From NCBI RefSeq assembly GCF_032062135.1, contig NC_092859.1, forward strand, positions 35,929,747 to 35,993,746: a DNA stretch of 64,000 nucleotides, read 5' to 3'. This stretch comes from Pyxicephalus adspersus. Taxonomy: Eukaryota; Chordata; Amphibia; Anura; Pyxicephalidae. Position numbers and translations under genes: made by a program. The first letter of the stretch is position 1. Each line of letters begins with the position of its first letter. Shown here piece by piece: positions 59,686 to 64,000 of this stretch. Under the pieces are notes generated by a model. It was not told the origin of the DNA. It did not search any database and saw only the letters and a list, made by a program, of their open reading frames with translations.

Positions 59686-59828
59686 TCACAAAATCCGCAA
59701 AGCTGTATCCGACTGGTGGATCGCTCGATTTTTCCCACATTATGATGCAAGGGGATGGACGGAGGAGAAGAAATGAGAATTATTTTGATGATATACCAAG
59801 ATCAAAGCTTGAAAGGCAGATGGCTCAG
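59686..59828 (+). CDS. Candidate internal exon, plus strand, gene unidentified
   Basis: A pyrimidine-rich TTAATTTCCTTTTCAG precedes the segment. It ends CAG before GTAAAA, an acceptable donor. The 143 bp are open in one frame for 47 codons, entering in phase 1 and leaving in phase 0. The product contains YPTGGSLDFSHIMMQGD, a basic RRRR patch, then YFDDIPRSKLERQMAQ. The polar, charged composition with a Ser/Arg-rich basic patch resembles a disordered or linker region of a cytoskeletal, scaffold or signalling protein; this is inference only. I could not assign a gene. Base composition rises above the AT-rich flanks exactly within the segment, as expected for a coding exon. No partner exon was found in the window. 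Confidence 0.65.
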
Positions 59829-60649
59829 GTAAAATAGGCTTACGGCATGCTTACATATTTGTTTCTAGATGGTAGAATGCAGTTGTAGTTTAAGAAATAA
59901 ATCTTGGGTATACTTTAACCATTTCAATGTGTTATAAATCATACAACTGTCATTTATCTAGACTTTACCTCCCAATGTTAAAAAGAGAAACGCAGTAGGA
60001 CTTTTCTACCCAATATCCTCCATCCTCTTACTATAATATGATATTTGGACTCCACTTTCCCAAACTCATTTGGTCATATTATTTTTAGATATCTTTGTAC
60101 CTAACTGCCAAAACCTCTTCAACCCCTGACCTGTTTTATTCCACTTGCACTCACCATATTTATTTATTTATTATTGCTGCATCCATGTGTTTTAGGAGAT
60201 ATGATTTGTTGACCGCTTGATGAAACTGATAAATGTTCTGATTAATTCACATATTTCATGTCTACTTGCTTTATCTCTTTCCCCCTCTTACCATATCTAT
60301 AAATTTTACACCAACGCAGCCATATGCTTACCTGGAAGATTCCCACTAGGGAATGTTTGAGGGAATGTCTCATTCATTGTTCTTTTCATAGGGCTCATAA
60401 AGTTCTGGGGAATAAAAGTAATTTCTAACAATTAGAAGAAAATATTTGGCAGGTTTTCCTCACAAATTCACAAAGATTTGCAAACCATTGTAATTATTTT
60501 GTGCCATGTAGTAAATTATAACACCTGTGCATACTGATTGTCATCCACAACACTTTATTTATGTATTTTTGTTAAGGAGAATAAAAATGAATGTAACGCT
60601 CCTTTCTGACTTTTCCTGGACAAGGGATTAACAATGAAAGTCTCTTAGT
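59829..60649. other. Intron-like AT-rich stretch
   Basis: Follows the candidate exon. No further exon was recognised. The text CCCACTAGGGAATGTTTGAG (about 60345) resembles the hairpin sequence near 39420. Confidence 0.4.
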
Positions 60650-60887
60650 TGGTCAGGGCATGCACAGAAGGAACAGCCAGAAGGCTCCTGGGATTCATAA
60701 GGGATGTACCCCAGGAGGCTCTGCGCTCCCATTCTGCCGCGGCGACAAAGACAGAAGGAGAGGGCTTTACCCTTTTTTAAAAAAAGGGTTATAACCACCC
60801 CAAAAAAAGAAGGTGATTTTTACCCTATATAAAAGTGTTGTCTACCCCCGTTATGTAAGGCTAAACATTTAGTTTAGGTTGCTTTAA
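60650..60887. mobile_element. TTAA MITE, copy E, left-truncated
   Basis: Shares GCATGCACAGAAGGA, CTCCTGGGATTCATAAGG, CCCAGGAGGCTCTGCGCTCC and the terminal stem-loop (GTGATTTTTACCCTA / TATGTAAGGCTAAACATT) with copy A. The right terminus TTTAGGTTGCTTTAA ends at TTAA (60884-60887). The left end is missing or unresolved. Confidence 0.7.
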
Positions 60888-62275
60888 CTTTCTGTGTTTT
60901 CTGCCTTTGCTGCACTCATATCAGAACACCTCCCTCTAAGTTATGCAGAAGAAGAAAGGGCAGGTGTTCTGTAACCCTTCCTAGGGTGATAATACTGATC
61001 CTTCAAATACAGTGCAGAGAGTGAACATCACCAAGGAAAAGGAATTGTGTTACCATCATCATCACCAGGTAAAATAGATTTTAGATACCATTTATACAAC
61101 ACAACAAAGTCAGCTTCACTCAAATCACCCAAAAATTCAAACCATTTCTTTATTAACTTTATTAGCCTACAGGCTAAGTACCTTTTAAAATAATAATCTA
61201 CTACTGAGCATACAAGTTCTTATATATCTTTGTGCACTGAATTCAACTTTATGTAGAACATAAAGTAGGTTATTAAAAGTGTTCTGAAGAAGACTTAATA
61301 TAAAAAGTCCAGGAATATAAGTAAAACTATGGAGGCGAGTTCATTGTATTAAAGCGTTTTTATGATAATGCTAAAATGTATCCTAAGTGTCATTTAGTAA
61401 TGGGCTGAGGAATATCAAATTAAATGCGTCAATGACCATTACAGAGCTGATGAGATATTACTAACAATCTCACCTCTAAAGTGTAACATTACTTTCCTGA
61501 GGATATTTTTCAGCGGTCTGCAGTAAATGACAGTTAAATGGGAAGTTAATGCACAGCACCATATAACACTGGAATGTTCAGCCTATAGCTCCTGGAAAAA
61601 TAGTTAAGACAAAGTCATATATAATGTAAAAATTCAGTAGATTGGTGGCCTCGTTTTACATAGTTATAATGCAGTTAACTATTATGAATATTTATTATCC
61701 AACACAATTTCATTCACTCAGACAGGTAAAGGTGAACTATGACTAGGCCAGAGTGAATAAGATTTGATTTAGGTTAAGTAAAGGTCAATAGGGAGTTAAC
61801 CAGCAGTACTCTGTACAATTGTAGGTTAGCTGGTGATGACATTAGGTGCAGAGAAACAGATAAATATTTTATATGTACATATGTACAAAAATGGATTATA
61901 AAATATTGCTACAAAGCATTTAGGATGGTTAGGATAACAGTGAATAATGCAGGGCACAACCTTGGGTATTAGGAAGGTTCAACAGAATTTTTCACTGAAT
62001 TTTTTCAACTAAACAGATATAACATGTTAAACAAATCAAAATAGAGCAAATACAAGACATTACTTAAAGGTGTCTTTAATGCAGGTAACCATATAAAACT
62101 TTACTGATCCTTTGGCTTCAGTACTTTGGCTTCTGTGTCATGTTCATTAGGTTTACAGACACTTGCCTGAATTTATCAAAATAATTGCAACATTTAATTA
62201 ACCTATTAACATTAAGCTATTCTTTCGGGTTCATCCTAATGCAAACTTGTGCTTTGCCTTAAGCAACTGCAGCTG
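60888..62275. other. Unique stretch with candidate conserved block
   Basis: The piece 61320-61600 is repeat-free, with CATTTAGTAATGGGCTGAGG, AAATTAAATGCGTCAATGAC and GTAAATGACAGTTAAATGGG, a texture like conserved enhancers. No coding evidence. Confidence 0.35.
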
Positions 62276-62608
62276 AAAGCAACAGGTTCTCTTTAATGCC
62301 CTCCAGCACCCCAAATTTAATTTCCTTTGATCCCATATGTTTTGTTAGGCCACCAGATGCAAAGAATAAAATCCAGTATGTCTGGGTATGGAGGCACATT
62401 GATTAACTTCCCTAATTTTTACCTAGTGATTGGCTCCAGTGCTGTCATATGGGTGCAGGAAGGGTCATCAGCCCTGTGTAAGCTCCAACTAGAGCACTTT
62501 ACGTGTATTGCTTCCTTCCTCACTTTAAAAGCCAAACGGGATGGGGGGTGAAACAAAGGTCAGAATGTACAGCTTCGAAGGAGGGCTTTTAAGAGAACCT
62601 GTTGCTTT
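62276..62608. repeat. Inverted 20-bp repeat with inward TTAA
   Basis: AAAGCAACAGGTTCTCTTTAA (62276-62296) is matched in reverse by TTAAGAGAACCTGTTGCTTT (62589-62608). The TTAA sides face each other across about 290 bp. TTAAAGAGAACCTGTTGCTTT looks like a TTAA-MITE terminus, so two elements may have ended head to head here. The 74-codon frame 62327-62551 (+) in between is anonymous. Confidence 0.7.
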
Positions 62609-62859
62609 GAACTGTATGAACCAAGCATAGGTTTGCTTTTATTTTGTCTCACTCATGCACTGAAAACTCAAAAGTCAGGTCATTATAGAAGTAACTTTCA
62701 CTCACAGCCCTTACATCAGTCATCCCAATATCAACCACGCATTGTCCACAATGTTTGCCATGCTACCTCCAGTGTCCCTTTCATAAATATTTGTGGCAGT
62801 AGAATATTTTTGTCTCCTGTATTACAAAGACTGCAGATGTATAATTAATGGCTTCCATT

Positions 62860-63070
62860 GTCATTTTGTTTGCATTTATGTGTAAATGAGATAAACTTCT
62901 CCTGCCCTGATCGCACTACCGTGTAATTATTTCCCACACACTGAAATGCGCCTTACTTCTGGGTGCCTGATCATTTCCCGTTCAATGCTAATGATGAGGG
63001 AGACGTAGTGCGCGTCTTGAGATTTCAATGCAGGGAAACCCCCATTATCAGCTTCATTAGAGAGGTTTAT
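62860..63070. other. Candidate conserved non-coding block
   Basis: Repeat-free, with TTTGCATTTATGTGTAAATG, CCGTGTAATTATTTCCC, TTCAATGCTAATGATGAGGG and TTATCAGCTTCATTAGAGAG. There is no open frame. Homeodomain-like TAAT words are dense. Proposed as an enhancer-like element from texture only. Confidence 0.25.
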
Positions 63071-63269
63071 TGAAGTCCCACAGTAAAGATTCTGTCCTAA
63101 AGTGTATTAAATGACGATTGTCTGAAAGTGTTCTAAGCCAAAATTCCCTAAGGATTCAATCCAGTGCTGACAGGAGTTAAAGCAGAAATAGGAAATACAT
63201 AGCTGCATCTTTCTTGCGCTGTATGTAGTTGTTTGACACCACAAAGCATAAAAGCAACCCAATTCCTCG

Positions 63270-63390
63270 GAGTAGGGTCATCTTCTTCTCCTGTGTCACT
63301 GTATCTGTCTGTCATTTGCAACCCCTATTTATTTGTGCAGCGCTGCGTAATATGTTGGCACTATATATATCCTGTTTAATAATAAAAATT
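63270..63390 (+). mobile_element. SINE/LINE 3' tail, plus orientation
   Basis: Reads CTCCTGTGTCACTGTATCTG, CATTTGCAACCCCTATTTAT, CAGCGCTGCGTAATATGTTG and CACTATATATATCCTG, then an AATAATAAAAA-type tail. Matches 34770-34930 over the 3' half. The 5' part of the retroposon is absent. Confidence 0.75.
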
Positions 63391-63839
63391 CCGCACTCAA
63401 GCAGACAAAACCTGATCAGTAGAACCAGTGAACTTATCTGCTAAGAGAGCAGTTAATATAGGAATTCTGGTTTCCAACAACCTCAAGGTTGGTTTGTCAC
63501 TTTTATTGCACCACTTTTATTGCTGACAGCATCCCCCCTGCATCATACGATTCCTGAACATAAGATTGCTGGTTCATATATTGAATCAAATTAGTTCTGT
63601 TATTACACATATATAGAGCACCTAATACAATGTTTTGCAAATCTTGTCGCCCGATGATAACCTCAGTTAAAGATCCAACCTACACATTATGTAAGGCTTT
63701 ATAGTGTTATTACATTCCGTACATCAGTTGTCACAATGACAAAGACACAAAGATGTCCAAAACTTTACAAGTGAGGGTTAGAGAATCTAACTCAAGCATT
63801 GGCTAACATCAAAGGGAGTGTCTGAATGGCTGATCCAAC

Positions 63840-64000
63840 ATTGCCCCTGATTCATCATTGAAATCCGCGATCGCTGGAAGCGCGAACGTACGCGCAGCCA
63901 GCGAACGCGGATCACCGCGGGCCGGGCTCGAGTATGCGCGTACACTCGCCTCACTACCAGCCGGATTCCAGCCTTCACAATAGGGAGCGCGAATCTGCCA
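63840..64000. repeat. CpG-rich hairpin sequence cut by window end
   Basis: ATCCGCGATCGCTGG (63863-63877) and CCAGCGAACGCGGAT (63898-63912) are inverted at 14 of 15 positions. Between them is GCGCGAACGTACGCGC, itself nearly self-complementary. The surrounding 160 bases have by far the highest CpG density in the window. It may be the end of a GC-rich MITE or the edge of a CpG island; the window stops before this can be decided. Confidence 0.55.

Noticed and set aside
1..64000. Search for tRNA, 5S rRNA, U-type snRNA genes and retroviral or LTR genes
   Set aside because: No pair of A/B boxes in tRNA spacing, no rRNA or snRNA signature, and no reverse transcriptase, integrase or LTR boundary was recognised by eye. 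A covariance or profile search would be needed to exclude decayed copies.

Overview
The window looks like non-coding DNA from a vertebrate nuclear genome, most likely an anuran amphibian. This is inference from repeat content. The sequence is AT-rich and has one 70-base assembly gap. It is crowded with small terminal-inverted-repeat transposons: TTAA-flanked T2/piggyBac-like MITEs, hAT elements with 8-bp target duplications, a TAA-flanked Harbinger-like MITE, and decayed Tc1/mariner copies. It also carries SINE/LINE tails of the type common in frogs. No complete protein-coding gene was found. Nearly all open frames of 60-170 codons fall in unique AT-rich DNA, transposon remnants or tandem repeats and look spurious.

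The best coding evidence is two short splice-flanked open segments near the right end. One is a 143-bp plus-strand segment at 59686-59828 that encodes 47 protein-like residues between AG and GT. The other is a 62-bp minus-strand segment at 55674-55735 with a GTAAGT donor. Neither could be assigned to a gene. They lie on opposite strands, so either two genes interleave here or one call is wrong. Weaker splice-flanked segments lie at 17688-17757 (+) and 22807-22861 (-). The window is probably mostly intron and intergenic DNA. Several repeat-poor stretches rich in homeodomain/POU-like words (about 8560-9140, 24440-24600, 42140-42620, 57720-58330, 61320-61600 and 62860-63070) are candidate conserved non-coding elements. 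That proposal needs cross-species alignment.

Layout. 1-16.5 kb: unique AT-rich sequence with a TA-flanked pogo/Tigger-like MITE, two Tc1/mariner remnants, a Harbinger-like MITE and a partial hAT element. 16.5-20.3 kb: a low-complexity block with a TIR element, a C-rich minisatellite, a 65-base G tract, long AT microsatellites, the gap and a degenerate array of 95-124 bp units. 20.8-22.4 kb: a composite inverted repeat enclosing a 500-bp TTAA MITE. 26-31 kb: a degenerate tandem array, hAT elements and a 30-bp minisatellite. 31-42 kb: SINE tails, a palindromic MITE, three copies of one interspersed repeat and AT microsatellites. 43-54 kb: a hAT element nested inside another hAT element, an antisense Tc1 remnant and several TTAA-MITE copies, one with an expanded internal 46-bp minisatellite. 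54-64 kb: mostly unique DNA with the two exon candidates, ending in a CpG-rich hairpin sequence cut by the window edge.

No functional RNA gene, CRISPR array, operon, complete transposase, retroviral gene or obvious new multi-gene system was seen. The main novelty is in transposon architecture: nesting, TTAA-MITEs carrying a conserved splice-donor word, and a recurrent CCTGAGGAAG...GAAACG-type motif.
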